A DNA stretch of 64,000 nucleotides from Limnephilus marmoratus (GCA_917880885.1 OU862910.1:16194710-16258709), one strand, 5' to 3'. Positions 19,575-31,377 are shown, counted from the first letter of the stretch. Notes: generated from the letters alone by a model not told the origin. Made by a program: numbers and translations.

Positions 19575-21715
19575 TTAGAAAGGCCGGTTAAGTGGGAAGA
19601 TATTTAAAACAGGGTTAACAAAATTTTTTTGCTTATTAATTACGTCAGCTTTGGAATTTACATTTTTTCTTATTTCTAAAATTTCTAAATTATTGATTTG
19701 CGATGTTTTATATCCTATATGTAATATTTGAAGACCTGAATTTATGTCAAAGCTATGATCATATTTTAATAAATGGTCTGCGAACTCAGAATCGCTATTG
19801 CCATTTAGTGCTCTGAGGTGCTCTTTAACCCTAATCTCAAAGTTTCTATAAGTTCTACCTATATAAAACGAACTACAATCATTACAATTGAGTTTGTAAA
19901 CCCCTGATTTTTTGGTTTTAATTTCACTATCTTTATTGTTGAGTATATATTTCTTCAATTTGTTATTTGTGTAAAACGCTGGTTGAATAGTACCGGGAAT
20001 ATTTTTACTAATAATTTTTGACGTATCGTTGTCGACAAATAAAATTCTACGCCAATGTTTATTGTTATCTTTAGAAATAGGGTAAATATATAATTTGAAA
20101 AAATTCTGTTTAATTTTTTTATTTAGTATTTCATCTATCAAATTAGAAGAATAGCAATTATTAATTGCTATTTGCTTTATGAGATTTAATTCAAAATTAT
20201 AGTTAAGAGCTGACAAAGGAATTGTAATTAGTCTATTAATCATAGAGTGGAAAGCCGCTAGTTTTTGAGAAAAGGGATGATTTGAAGAATTATGTATAAC
20301 AATATCAGTATACGTATCTTTACGGAAAATATTGAAATCTATTTTTGTACCTGTTAATGTTAAATTTAAATCTAAGAAATTTAAACTCTTATCTTTACCA
20401 ATTTCCAGTGTAAATTTAATGTTTTTATGTAATTTATTTAAAAAATTTAAGAACATGTTCAATTGTCTTTCTGAACCTAACCAAATGCCAAATATATCGT
20501 CAACATATCTTTTCCAACAATACACATTTTTAAGTAATAACGCACCGCTATTAAAAATCTTATTTTCTAAATTATTAACAAAAATATCTGCAATCAAAGG
20601 ACTTGTACTACTTCCCATAGCTAAGCCACCCTTTTGTTTAAATATTGTATTATTAAATTGAAAGTAATTCTGTTTAAAAATAACATCAAATAATAAAGTA
20701 AAATCATGAATTAGGTCTTTCGGCAAAGTTGAAGAATTTAACAAATTATTAATAATGGTTTTATTCTCTTCTATTGGTATACTAGGAAATAAATTAACTA
20801 TATCGAAAGAAACCAACATAGCATGGTTAGGGATTTCCAAATCCTTTAAATAATTAACCAATTCTACCGAATTCTTAACGGTGTATGTTGGTTGGAATAC
20901 ATTAGTATTAATAATTACATTATTTAATGTCGATGCTACTTTGAAAGTTGGGGCATTACAATTAGAAACGACTGGCCTAATTGTTTTATTCAATTTATGT
21001 ATTTTTAACAGACTATAAAGCTTAGGAATCTGTGGGTTACTTAAAATTAATTTTTTATTTTTCAACTTTACAAAAATGTCACTTTTACATTTTTTTACTG
21101 CTTGTTTCAACAGGTCTTGACACTTATTAATTGGGTTAATATGGATAATTTCGAAATTGTCTCCTTGCAGAAAGTCCATAGTCTTAGTTATGTATGTACC
21201 TCTATCCATAATAATAACACTGTTCCCTTTATCAGCCTTTGTAACGATTAAATTTTCTTCCTTCACAATTTTTCAAATATTCTTAGCAATATTTAAGTTC
21301 GCGTTAATACTTTGGTTTTTATCACGATTTGAAACTGTTTTCATGTTAATGTTTTTTATCACTTCGGCACATTTATAATGGAATGATTTAGGTTGTTTAT
21401 TTAGCGCATTGTCCAAATCCACTGCTAATAACTCCAGTTCTAACTTATTTTTAACTTTTGAACTGTAATGCAAGTTATGATTAAGTCCTTTTTTAATAAT
21501 TTTAACTCTTCCTCCGCGAACTCATGATTAGACATGTTAATCACTCGATTATGGAATTTATATTGATTCATTTCAGTTTTTAATGCTTCCGGATTTAGTT
21601 TTTTATTATTATCACACAATTTTCTAATTTTTTTTTGTCTAGAACAAGTTTCTTTTTGTACGCTTTGATACTTGCAGTAGATCTAACTTGATCATCAAAC
21701 GTTTAATAAATCAGG
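19575..21715 (-). pseudogene. Penelope-like element ORF (RT + GIY-YIG), nearly intact
   Basis: A single long ORF. Order from the N-terminus: PLE N-terminal region (traced to about 21700; includes KFHNRVINMSNHEF), the PLE RT signature LYSLLKIHKL..RPVVSNCNAP, RT motif A SFDIVNLFPSIP, GLAMGSSTSPLIADIF, the catalytic block KRYVDDIFGIW, then a C-terminal GIY-YIG endonuclease (SGVYKLNCNDCSSFYIGRT, RNFEIRVKEH). Two lesions are visible: an in-frame TGA at 21273-21275 and a one-base frameshift in an A-run near 21500. RT and endonuclease blocks downstream are continuous for 563 codons. Product would copy RNA and cut target DNA for insertion. Few lesions suggest a fairly young copy. Confidence 0.85.
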
Positions 21716-21850
21716 GGTGTCAAACATTGAATTAATGATTTTATACAAACAGGTTAAATCGGAAATGATTCTACGATCAGATATTTTTATTAAATTTAAT
21801 GAACGAAGTAGGTTATCGTAATTTAGGCATTTGTTCACATTGCTGTCGGA
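21716..21850 (-). pseudogene. LINE RT C-terminal scrap
   Basis: The minus strand from 21840 reads KLRYDNLLRSLNLIKISDRR, then TCLYKIINSMFDTPDLL. This matches the tail seen in the LINE at 28.8 kb (LYKIVNNMFDSPELL). It abuts the 5' end of the PLE, so the PLE may have inserted into an older LINE copy. Confidence 0.6.
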
Positions 21851-22024
21851 AACTTTGGTTTCTTAAAGGTGTACATTTTAATTATTTTGTGGTTACCTTT
21901 TTGTGATTCAACTTTCTGATTTGAATGTAAGGCGTGGTATTTTCTCTTTTTCACACCGTTTAAGTCATATATCTCACTATTATAGTAAGGGAGACGCAAT
22001 GAGTTCTATGAGAACAATACGTGT

Positions 22025-22118
22025 TTTTTTTTACGTTAACTCCACACAGGAGGCCCTGAGGAAAATAATTTCTCTCAGGGCCTATGTCATCTGGGATGCT
22101 GTGTGGAGGGTCTTTTCG
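22025..22118 (-). mobile_element. 3' end of the 54.5-kb LINE family (fragment)
   Basis: A poly-T run is followed by the family's terminal hairpin region (CTCCACACAGGAGGCCCTG and complement) and GATGCTGTGTGGAGGG. It is cut off where the poly-T of the neighbouring SINE starts. Confidence 0.8.
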
Positions 22119-22120
22119 TG

Positions 22121-22536
22121 TTTTTTTTTTTTTTTACAGTGAATACCGCACAAGAATCTCAACTGCTCCCGTCTGGAGCCAGTGAGACTATGGCATCCCC
22201 AATTGGGGTATGTTGTGAGGCTGAAGGTAGTGGGGAGGGGAAGGAGGAGGGGAAGAGGAAGGTTGGGAAGTACCTGGCTATTCAGATCTGGTCACCAAAC
22301 ACGGCTAAAGCCATTTTCAAGCAACGTTTCAATTCTGAATGGTGGTCTTACACCAGGGCGATACTGAGAGTATCTTCCACTCTGGAACATGCCGCAAATA
22401 TACTATATATTATTTTAAATGAATTAATTGTGAAATAACACAAATTAATCAAATAAAATTTATTTGCGCATGCCGGGTTCGAACCCGCGACCTCCGGATT
22501 GTGAGTCAAGAGTCTTACCCACTGGACTACGGAGGT
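22121..22536 (-). mobile_element. SINE-V, full-length copy
   Basis: On the minus strand a tRNA-like head (22536-22471) is followed by a ~330-bp body and a 15-base A tail (T run at 22121-22135). The head has A box TAGTCCAGTGG, B box GGTTCGAACCC, and a CTCACAA anticodon loop giving CAC, the valine anticodon. The acceptor 3' side is missing, so it is a SINE head with an internal RNA polymerase III promoter. It is nearly identical to the copy at 28285-28701 and lies in the opposite orientation. Confidence 0.85.
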
Positions 22537-22539
22537 GTG

Positions 22540-23002
22540 CCTGAAAGCGAACAAATTAGCCTGAGGGGTTAAGCCTGGTACGTAGGCTTAATAATGTTTT
22601 TGCTTAGAGTCCCGAAAAAATTCTCCCTAGCGGTACATGAAAATGTTATTCATCTTAACCACTGGAGCGACAGAGTAATTGAAAACCTTTTTCTCCAAAA
22701 ACTCGAGATTTTTTGGTGGAATATTTTCAGCCCACATTTAAAAAAACATACCTCCAAATTTCAATACGGAGGCACACAAGCTGATTATAGTTCTAAATAG
22801 CCAATTAATTCACCTATCTTTTGTCGACTATCACATATTCGTAAGATTTGCAAAAAAAAATTATAAAATCGTAAACTTCTACTAAATTACTTTCAAATAA
22901 GGGAAAATTTGCCAAAATTGGCAGCAAAGCAATCCGAGGTATTTTAAATAGTGCCGTATTGTGGCAAAAGTACTCCAGTGGTTAAGGAAAGTATAGGAAT
23001 TT
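22540..23002. other. No feature recognised
   Basis: AT-rich sequence. One 68-codon frame at 22594-22800 matches no family I know. Confidence 0.35.
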
Positions 23003-23530
23003 TTATTTTATTTATTTATTTATTTCAAGATTTTTGTTTATACATTACAATGATAATATATGCAAGATTACAAAATAATTCATGTTTTATTCTACTACTC
23101 CATAAGTTGAGCTCTAGGAGCTCGTGTTTATGGGAGGAGTATTTTACATGCAAAAAAATATTAATAATGTTCATTATGTAAACAATTTTCAAAAAACTAA
23201 TAAAATAAATATCTTAGGTAAGTACACAATTTAGACAAAAATAGTTATATAAGGACAATATCATTACAATTTTTTTTTAATATTAAATATTGCTGTTTAA
23301 GTAAGGTTAAATTAATTAATTACATAAAGGGTAAACATTAAGGGTACAATATGTCATTATCCAATTTTAGGGACTTAATTTGTTTTTTGAATAATTCATA
23401 ATTCAGTGTATCTGTTATATTAATTTTGTTATTGGATAATAATATATTGTACCATCTTACACCTAAATACAAATAGTGGTGCTGAGCCGTGGTCGTTCTA
23501 AGCATAGGGATGGCTATTAAGCCATTAGTT
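23003..23530 (-). pseudogene. LINE 3' end with the last RT-ORF residues
   Basis: The minus strand from about 23500 encodes HHYLYLGVRWYNILLSNN, then TLNYELFKKQIKSLKL, which looks like the extreme C-terminus of CR1/Jockey-group ORF2 (the R.YLGIKIWN..P segment). A ~320-bp 3' UTR follows, ending in an AAATAAATAAATAA tail at 23003-23025. The rest is missing by 5' truncation. Confidence 0.6.
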
Positions 23531-24253
23531 TAGAATGTAAAGGAATGTGTAGGTAACGTAAAAGAAAATGTACATAAATACTAGGGAATAATAGAATCAC
23601 CTAATTAAGTTTGCTTCCTTACTAGTTCCGAACTTCCACTTTGTTAGCTAATCTTTGACTGCACCAAAAAAAATGAAGAAGAAAGTTCGTAATGCCATGT
23701 ATGACATATTACTGTCAACCAATATTTTATATAATAAAAATATTACATCATAGATAGGTACAACTTTTTCGCAAACATCTCGATTCTCGACACATCAGTT
23801 CCAGTTGTGAAAACGATAATTAAAATAATTTTCTGTTAAAATATTATAAAATACGTAGGTACCTTCTCGCTTATCTGAATTCTTGACACAATCAGTTCCA
23901 AATTTTGAAAATAACTGAACTTAAGTTCTAAACAAATCTGAGCACGTTGAAGGAAAGTCACTGAGTGACCCACCACAACCTTGTTTAGTATGTTTGGTAA
24001 TATTGGTTGAATAAGGATAATTTTCATAATTGATAATAATTTATTTATAATTAAATAAACTGCTTTTTATTATTAACCCCAACCTGTAGGTATACAATCA
24101 TCGTAGTTTCAAATCGACCGAGGTTAGGATAGGTGAAGTAGATATTTTCAACAAATGATAATTGTATATTTTGAACTTTATTATCCAAAATACCCCACAA
24201 GTATTTAACTTGCAAATAACTTATACACAAAACTTGTAGTTTTTTTGTTGTTG
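23531..24253. other. No feature recognised
   Basis: AT-rich. A block near 24075-24130 (CAACCTGTAGGTATACAATC) recurs in diverged form near 24705-24750, on the other side of the short LINE derivative. Confidence 0.35.
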
Positions 24254-24573
24254 ATTAAATCCAATCAGGAGGCCTTGAGGAAAATAATTTCCCTCGGGGT
24301 CAATGTCATCTTTGGAGATGCTGTGTGGAGGATCTTTTTAAGGAAAGGAACGACAGGAAGTTCTGGAAAGGAAAAGGTGTGAGGGGCGGGTAGGAATCTG
24401 GAGTTCAGTGTGTCCAGGTCATCCGCCGCCAAGACTTAGACAAACCGCACCCCATGAACCCGGGCATCTCTGCTAAGTCACCAAACGTGGCAAATCTCTT
24501 GGGATAACCTACGGCAGATGTTGTGGTTATCCAATAAATGGTTCCTGAGGCGACGATACCTCCCAAATTGCAA
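24254..24573 (-). mobile_element. Short LINE derivative (5' UTR joined to 3' end)
   Basis: Plus-strand reading: the LINE 3' hairpin block (AGGAGGCCTTGAGGAAAATA), GATGCTGTGTGGAGG, AAGGAAAGGAACG, then sequence matching the LINE 5' end: AGACAAACCGCACCCCATGA, ACCCGGGC, TCACCAAACGTGGC, GGTTATCCAATAAATGGTTC. No endonuclease or RT sequence lies between. Diverged copy without poly(A). Confidence 0.8.
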
Positions 24574-24619
24574 AACTCCCAAGTTGTTAACATACAAAGG
24601 TTAGGTTAGGTTAGGTAAA

Positions 24620-25654
24620 TATTTTCTATCAATATTATAATAATCTAATCATCATTTTTATTATACAGCTAAACCCCACAATAGATAATATAATTTGTGT
24701 CAATACAACCTGTATACAATCCCCGAAGTTGCAAATCTACAAAGGTTCACCCACATTGGCGAGAAATGTATGTGTGTATGTGTAGGTGGGTGAATGTGTG
24801 CGTCTTTGTGCTGCTAAGCCGGTGACATTCCATACTTAGTAGCTAGGGAGCCAAGCGCGCTTCCATGTGTGCTCCGCGTTCATTTTTCACATGATTATTT
24901 GCGAACAGATTTCTCCTGACAAGTAATCTGAAGCGAAACATACATCATTTTACAATCAGGAATATTAATCCTGGCGTTCCGCTGTTTAAAATTCATTAAT
25001 AATCTTACAGCTCATTCGTAGTAGTGTTCTGTAATAGTTCAGAAAAGCATTTGATATATATTTTTTTAAAGAAAGAAATATATTCCCGGGTTACGAATAA
25101 CCTGACAATATTTGAAAATGAACTACTACCACCACATTAAGCGAAAAATGTTGCTTGTGTTGTGATGAAGGACATAGCCAACCGACGGATTGATCACGCG
25201 ACGCCTGTATGGGATCCAAACGCGATGCAAACTCAACCCCTGACCGTTCGAAATTAAATTACTGAAACAGTTATATAAATAAAAATACAAGGAACAGACG
25301 GTTCTAAGATTTAAGATTTCCATACACAATATTCTTTTTCGATAATACAATAAATGGTATAAAACAAAAAATTTTGATTAAAAAAAAATTTAAAAAAAAT
25401 TTCAGTGGCCAAACACAAAAATTTGATTTTTAATCAAATATACATCATACACAGTTAAATATAAATATATTTTAATTTTTCAATGTTAATTTTTTTTTTT
25501 AAATACGTACATGTACAAATTACAACATGTAAATTTCTTTTTACGAAACTACCCAATTCAAAAGAAAAAAACATTTCTCTTGTTTGAATTTTGGAGTAGT
25601 GCCATTGTAAAATGCGAGTAGGTACAGAGTATGTTATTACAAGTACTTATATTA
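24620..25654. other. No gene; inverted copy of a dispersed repeat
   Basis: The block at about 25083-25165 is the inverted counterpart of 3148-3240 (GGTTACGAATAACC and AATGTTGCTTGTGTTGTGAT). Otherwise nothing is recognised. Confidence 0.4.
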
Positions 25655-26408
25655 AAAAACTAGCTGGTCCCGGCATGCGTCGCTATGCCATTTAATAAAG
25701 AAATTGTTTCTCCCTGAGTGTCCTTTCCCATCGTTCCGTTCCCCTTCCGCCTCCCCTTCTTCTCCTGCGTCCTCTCCCCTCTCGCGTTCCCACTCCGTCA
25801 CCTCCACCTTCCCTCTCCCCACTCCACTCCCCCCCCCTTCCTCGTCTCGCGAACCACCCTCCCGAGTTTCCCTCCCCCCTCCCAGGTCCCCCCCCCCCCT
25901 TCCCGCGTTCCCCTTCCACCTTCCCCGCCTTCCCTCTTCCCTGTCCCGCCAACCCTCTTCCCGCGTTCCATATATTCAATCCCAGTACGTTCAGTTTTTA
26001 AACAGCCCGCATGCCACCTTTTACAATTTTTATTCAAATTTCCATTTATCATGTATATTAAATTTGGTACCTAACCTATTTAAAATATCTAAAATTCTTG
26101 ATTCAATTCAAACTATTAGGGGAGTACCTACTTTAAATAAATTTTTCAACTTTTCAAAAATAGAATCCTCATTGAACAAAAATCCTGATTGCAAAATGTC
26201 ATTCTCTAACACGCGAACTGTCAAACGTGCGATGTTTTCTGTTATTATCTAATTTTCTGCGCAATTTTCTAAATTTTTCTCTCCGTAAGAACCATCCTTG
26301 AACTTCAAGGAATATTCTAAAAAAAGAATTAGCGAAATCGGTTCAGCCGCTCTCGAGATTTGCGCTTACCAACAAATTTAGCGATTCATTTTTATATTAT
26401 AGATATAT
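25655..26408 (+). repeat. Dispersed non-coding repeat with ACTAGCTG start
   Basis: Begins ACTAGCTGGTCCCGGC and ends ATTCATTTTTATATTATAG, with a strongly C/T-biased middle (25700-25970). A second start, ACTAGCTGACCCGACAAACG, is at 33405 and a likely inverted one at about 40636. A 182-codon frame on the plus strand and G-rich minus frames are composition artefacts (SPP and RGGG repeats). The class is unknown to me; such ends are common in insect genomes. Confidence 0.5.
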
Positions 26409-26734
26409 AAAATTAAGACAAGTCGACATAATGAACTTGAATTAAATAAGAGTTAAATTGGAATATACAATATAAGATAATACAGGCATAGATATATCAG
26501 AAATATAATATAACATTATTTTATTTACTCAATAGTAGGTAGTAAGTAGGTACGTGGTAGGTACATAGCGTTGGTTTAAAAACATTGATATTTGAAATGG
26601 ATGGGCTGACAGTATTCTAAAAGTAGGTACATATAATAAAGTTCTAACAATTTGGTGCCTACAAATAACACGTATGTACTTTGCTTTCAATTTGAAATAT
26701 CTAGATATGTTCTAGATTTTTTTTGGTATTATTA

Positions 26735-27400
26735 TTTTTTTTTATTTAAGTTTTTATTCCAGCAGGACTGGGAGGGTAGTGCAATCCCAGTCTGCCATAT
26801 TACATAAACCACTATAAAAGAAAAAAAAATTTTAATATTAGGTAAGTACCTAATTAAAACATAAAATGAAAACAAAATTCATCACACAAATAACAAAAAA
26901 TAAGCATAAAATTAAAATAAATAATAAGTAGACAGAATTAAAAATAAAAAGATAAAAAGATATTTTGGGATCGTCCATCATGGAGGTCGCCTCATCATCT
27001 GAATCCATCGCTCATTTATTGGGGAACTGAGCCACTCGGATGCAGCCACGACAATGATATTGGTTGAAGTTCGTATTCTGCTCCAGAAGCTGGCTAGTCG
27101 GTGGCGAAGTAAGGCTGGGAATGAGTGCACCCTCCCCTCGGTAAACATCGTGGAGGCACTGCAGAACCTCGGTAGTTGCATAAGTTGCCTGTATGCGTTA
27201 TTGTAGCACACTCTCAGTTTGTCCCATTGCGCTGCTGGGTATTGTGTCCACAGTTCAGACGTATACAGGGCAGTACAGTATGTCTTGAATAGTAATTTTC
27301 GGACATTTTTGCTACAGTGGTAGAACCGCCTTGAGAGCATTCCGGCCCGTATGTTAATTGCTCTTCTTTGTCGTTCCATATCTTCTTATTGTGATGATGA
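26735..27400 (-). pseudogene. LINE RT C-terminal fragment
   Basis: The minus frame 27379-26978 (133 codons) has KLLFKTYCTALYTSELWTQY, then KLRVCYNNAYRQLMQLPR, SASTMF and LLRHRLASFWSRI. This is the post-palm thumb region of L2/CR1-type LINEs (the FR.YC.PLYT..LW...RL.V.YN..FR.L...PR.SAS.MF pattern). No catalytic motif remains. The minus strand ends in an A-rich tail near 26735-26755. A 60-bp piece of the same family lies at 39228-39290. Confidence 0.75.
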
Positions 27401-27604
27401 AATTATTAAAACTTATAATTAGTGTCGGGTTGGTCCAGTAGTTGTTTTATTTGGGATTTAAAACTATTTGGAACGGAGGACAAGTTATTATCATTTTTCA
27501 GGTCGGCATTACGGAAGATAGATTAGTACTGAATCTCCGAACAATAAAAGTCCTTTAGTAAAAATGCAGATATTGTCGTTCTGAAGGTTACGTGTTTTTA
27601 TCAA

Positions 27605-28136
27605 CTTGGGAGGCGGGTATGGGTACCACCACCCCGGGAACCATTTATTGGATAACCAACACCTTTGCCATAGGTAATCACAAGTGGTTCGCTACATCTG
27701 GTGACTTAGTAGGGGTGCCCGGCTTCATGGGGTGAGGTTTGTTCGGGTCGCCAGGTAGACGCATCGGCGGCGAAGACCTAACCGCCGATGCATCTACCCA
27801 TCTCCTGCGGGGTGGGCAGGATAGAGAGAGTGTTCAGGCAGAGTAGTAGGTAGGATAGTATTTTATCTCCTCCAGCCAGAATCTCTCGACCCATCGCCTT
27901 GCACCGCACTTCGAGGGATGGATTCGTACGTCCGTCACTCTTGGACACACTGACACCCAGATTCCTACTCACCCCTCATACCTATGTCCTTCCCAGAACT
28001 TTCTCTCCTTCTTTTCCTTAAAAAACCCTCCACACCACCTCTCCTAAGATAACATAGGCCCTAAGGGAAATTATTTTCCCGAGTCCTCCTGTTTTTTTTT
28101 TACATGGAGCTTATGTAAAAAAAAAAATAAAAAAAT
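27605..28136 (+). mobile_element. Short LINE derivative (longest copy)
   Basis: Starts TTGGGAGGCGGGTATGGGTA, as does the LINE at 58072 on the minus strand, and follows its 5' region through GGTGACTTAGTAGGGGTGCC and CGTACGTCCGTCACTC. It then jumps to the last ~100 bp of the LINE (CCCTCCACAC.., hairpin block, CATGGAGCTTATGT) and a poly(A) tail. The whole ORF is missing. Confidence 0.8.
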
Positions 28137-28284
28137 TTGTAATGATTCTAATTATTCGTTTTTTTAATCACAGTTGATTATATTTTCGTTAGAACGTAAC
28201 TGCTTTTTTTAAAAACATGTTTACGTAAATCTTACCTTCTTACCAAATCAATTATTTTATTTATTTTTTAAAAATAGTTTAACG

Positions 28285-28701
28285 ACCTCCGTAGTCCAGT
28301 GGCTAAGACTCTTGACTCACATTCCGGAGGTCGCGGGTTCGAACCCGGCATGCGCAAATAAATTTTATTTGATTAATTTGTGTTATTTCACAATTAATTC
28401 ATTTAAAATAATATATAGTATATTTGCGGCATGTTCCAGAGTGGAAGATACTATTAGTATCGCCCTGGTGTAAGACCACCATTCAGAATTGAAACGTTGC
28501 TTGAAAATGGCTTTAGCCGTGTTTAGTGACCAGATCTGAATAGCCAGGTACTTCCCAACCTTCCTCTTCCCCACCTCCTTCCCCTCCCCACTACCTTCAG
28601 CCTCACAACATACCCCAATTGGGGATGCCATAGTCTCACTGGCTCCAGACGGGAGCAGTTGAGATTCTTGTGCGGCATTCACTGTAAAAAAAAAAAAAAA
28701 A
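28285..28701 (+). mobile_element. SINE-V, full-length copy
   Basis: The tRNA-like head (28285-28350) has A box TAGTCCAGTGGC and B box GGTTCGAACCC, with loop CTCACAT (anticodon CAC). The body ends GCACAAGAATCTC-complement and a 16-A tail (28686-28701). It is nearly identical to the inverted copy at 22121-22536 and gives the family consensus used for the truncated copies. No clear target duplication is visible. Confidence 0.85.
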
Positions 28702-28844
28702 TATTGATCTCAAATATCTTCTCTTTGGTTAGGAATTCCAAATTTAAATTTATACAGGTATTTACTCATGTATTTGTGTTTCGAAAATTATAATTCATTT
28801 GTTTTTTCCCTTATTGTTTTTTTTCTTTGCGTCACTTAGTTTAC

Positions 28845-29571
28845 AAAATGGAAAACTTGAAATATCGAGTTTTTTTACAATTTTACAATATTCGTGAAAA
28901 ATCCATCGAGCGAATCCAACATAAATTTTTACGAAATATAAATTATAGATTAGGAATTCCTATTGAAAATATTAGCTACATGTCACTGTTGAAAATTATG
29001 GACCTCGCTACATTAAAAGAAAGAAGAATATGTACCGATCTATTTTTTCTGTATAAAATTGTTAATAACATGTTTGACTCCCCTGAACTCCTTAGGCTGA
29101 TTAATTTTCATGTGCCTAGTAGAACGGTTTGTCAGATTGTACCTTACCATTGTAACAATTCAGGTACCAATTCAGAAATAAACTCAGTAATGAACCGACT
29201 GCACAGTACACGGAATAAATATTACATGAATACTAACGGTTCTGAAAGTCTATCAACCTATAAAAACATTGTCATTAAATCTGTATGTCTATCTAGATAA
29301 ATTTGAAATGTTTATAAATTTTCAATATGTGTCGAATGTATATGAATGGGTATCCTTTATTTTATTCTGTTGCTTTTAAGCTGCAAGAAAATCACTTCTT
29401 TAAATGTATATGAATGTGTATCCTATAATTTACTCTTTTGTTTTAAGTTAAAAAATCTATACTTGATACTTATTTAATTGCTATCTCTTAATTCTTTGAT
29501 TATAACAAATGTATTTTTAATTTTATCATATGTAAAAACCCTAATTGGGCGTGTACAAATAAATAAATAAA
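28845..29571 (+). pseudogene. LINE insertion in mariner (TSD TTTAC)
   Basis: A 727-bp 5'-truncated LINE lies between direct repeats TTTAC (28840-28844 and 29572-29576). It encodes the RT C-terminus (ERIQHKFLRNINYRLGIP, LYKIVNNMFDSPELL) up to a stop near 29299, followed by a 3' UTR ending CCCTAATTGGGCGTGTACAA and AATAAATAAATAA. Removing it restores the mariner reading frame exactly. Confidence 0.8.
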
Positions 29572-29776
29572 TTTACGAGTACGAACTCCACCGTGGCACC
29601 AGTGCTGCAGAAACGGCTCGAAGTATTAATGATGTGTATTGCGACGGTGCCGCAAAAGAAAACACAGTGCGTTTTTGGTACCAACGTTTTCGTTCTGGAA
29701 ATTTCGACCTGCAGAACAAGCCCCGTGGACAGCCGGAGACCAAAGTTAATAATGAAGAATTGAAGGCTATTGTGGA

Positions 29777-30199
29777 TTTTATGGAATGAAAGCATGGATG
29801 CTTACGGAAGAATTAATAAGGCGACTTGAGGCATTCGAGATGTGGATCTATAGAAGAATACTTAAAATAAGCTGGATGGATAGGGTCACAAATGAAGATG
29901 TTATGGTTCGGATGAATAAAGAAAAGGAAGTAATTAAAACCATAAAAATCCGAAAACTTCAATATCTTGGACACGTGATGAGACATCCAGAGAAGTAAGA
30001 GATCTTGCATCTCATAATGCAGGGAAAGATTGCCGGAAGACGGGGCCCTGGAAGAAGGAGAACCTCATGGTTGAAAAACCTGAGACAGTGGTTTGGCCAG
30101 TCTACTGTGGAGCTGTTCCGGGCCGCAGTAAACAAAGTCCGCATAGCCAACATGATAGCCAACGTCCGTTGAACGGACAAGGCACAAGAAGAAGAAGAA
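29777..30199 (+). pseudogene. RTE-like LINE insertion in mariner (TSD GTGGA)
   Basis: A 423-bp 5'-truncated LINE lies between GTGGA (29772-29776 and 30200-30204). It reads YGMKAWMLTEELIRRLEAFE, MWIYRRILKISW, RKLQYLGHVMRH, GRRGPGRRRTSWLKNLRQWF, a C-terminal region very common in insect endonuclease-reverse transcriptases. It ends with AAGAAGAAGAAGAA in place of poly(A), a simple-repeat tail typical of that group. One in-frame stop follows RHPEK. Confidence 0.85.
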
Positions 30200-30734
30200 G
30201 TGGAAGCGGATCCTTTGCAAACCACGTCCGAGTTAGCTGCAGGCTGCGGTGTTAGTGATAAAACTGTTTTAATCCACTTGAAGCAAATTGGGAAGGTGAA
30301 AAAGCTTGAAAGGTGGGTACCTCACGAATTGAGTGAAGCAAATCAACAAACGCGCGTTAGAACGCTAGACCACACACTGCACAACAGACGGCTACCAAAT
30401 TAGAGGAGCTTCAATTGTAATGTCTGAGACATCCACCGTACTCTCCGGACCTTGCCCAAATAGATTACCATTTTTTTAGAAATTTGGATAACTTCTTGCA
30501 AGGGAAAAAATTCAACTCCGATGGGGCAGTCCAAACCGCCTTCAAAGATTTTATTGATTCCCGTCCGAATGGTTTTTTTAGTAAAGCGATCGATGAACTA
30601 CCTATGAGATGGCAAAAGTACATAGATAGCAATGCTACATACTTTGATTAAATAAATATATTATATTTTTTAAAAATCGACTTTATGTTCCTCCCATACA
30701 AAACGCCAATATTATATGTTAGGACCTAATAGTA

Positions 30735-31375
30735 AACCATGTGTAGTTTCCCCAGACTAGCTATTTATATTCGGAGAAATAAGTATTTTAACGTATCCTC
30801 AGGATACGCTGGCGTGCATGAAGTTGAACAGTGACGAAACTATCGCAGCGAAACCCAAGCGTGCCTGGCTTAACTTTTTAAATACCTTTATCGACTCCAA
30901 CATAAAAAATAATTAAAGTGAATTAAAAAATGCTTAATTTTTTAAAACTCGTAAGCTCCCGTGTTCCAGTAGGTCAGAAAAATGTATGAATCGGTCTACT
31001 TTTGTGTCGTTTAAAAACACGACCACGCTTGGCGTGGGAATAAAATGATGCAGTATTTTTTACACGTTACCAGTGATACATTTAAATTACCACATCGTGT
31101 GATTCTGTACAATTAGTAATTTAAAACGCTTGCATTTTTAAATATGTACATCTATTTGAATTTTGATTTTCTCGTGAATTGATGAATGAATTAATGCAAA
31201 TCTTGGAAGTGGAAAACCCCACTTCCCGTGATCCGATCGAGCTGAAACTCTTTATCGATGACAATGCATTATATCAAATTTACTAACCTGGTCGTGCCAT
31301 TCGATGCGTAGTTAGTTCCATGGTGGAAAGTCGAAACCGTTTCACGACATGTTAAAAAAAAATTTAATATAGTAA
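30735..31375. other. No gene; copy of a dispersed repeat
   Basis: 31136-31253 repeats the block at 9955-10076 (ATTTGAATTTTGATTTTC, CCCACTTCCCG, ATCGAGCTGAAACTC). The rest is unassigned. Confidence 0.4.
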
Positions 31376-31377
31376 TA

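Larger units (their letters stand above)
28705..30731 (+). pseudogene. mariner-family transposase gene, split by two LINE insertions
   Basis: Three pieces of a Tc1/mariner (DD34D) transposase are collinear: before 28844 (LRHLVY), 29572-29776 (HRGTSAAETARSINDVYC, then VRFWYQRFRSGNFDLQNKPR, the HTH DNA-binding region), and 30200-30651 (ELAAGCGVSDKTVLIHL, then PPYSPDLAQIDYHFF with the third catalytic Asp, then a C-terminus ending YFD and TAA at 30649). The catalytic-core region with the first two Asp residues is deleted near 30390-30430, so the element is dead. The right TIR is near 30706-30729 (complement starts TTAGGTCCTAAC) with TA beyond. The left TIR was not found. Confidence 0.8.

Noticed and set aside
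20332..20661. 109-codon plus-strand frame inside the PLE
   Set aside because: Antisense shadow of the PLE ORF in AT-rich sequence.
22471..22536. True tRNA-Val gene
   Set aside because: Acceptor 3' side and terminator are absent, and the sequence continues into a repeated body with poly(A): a SINE head.
24599..24615. Telomere-like GGTTAGGTTAGG
   Set aside because: Only three TTAGG units (the insect telomere repeat); too short to mean a telomere or internal telomeric array, and the motif is frequent by chance here.
25692..26252. Proline/serine-rich and glycine/arginine-rich frames
   Set aside because: Pure composition effect of a C/T-biased tract in a non-coding repeat.
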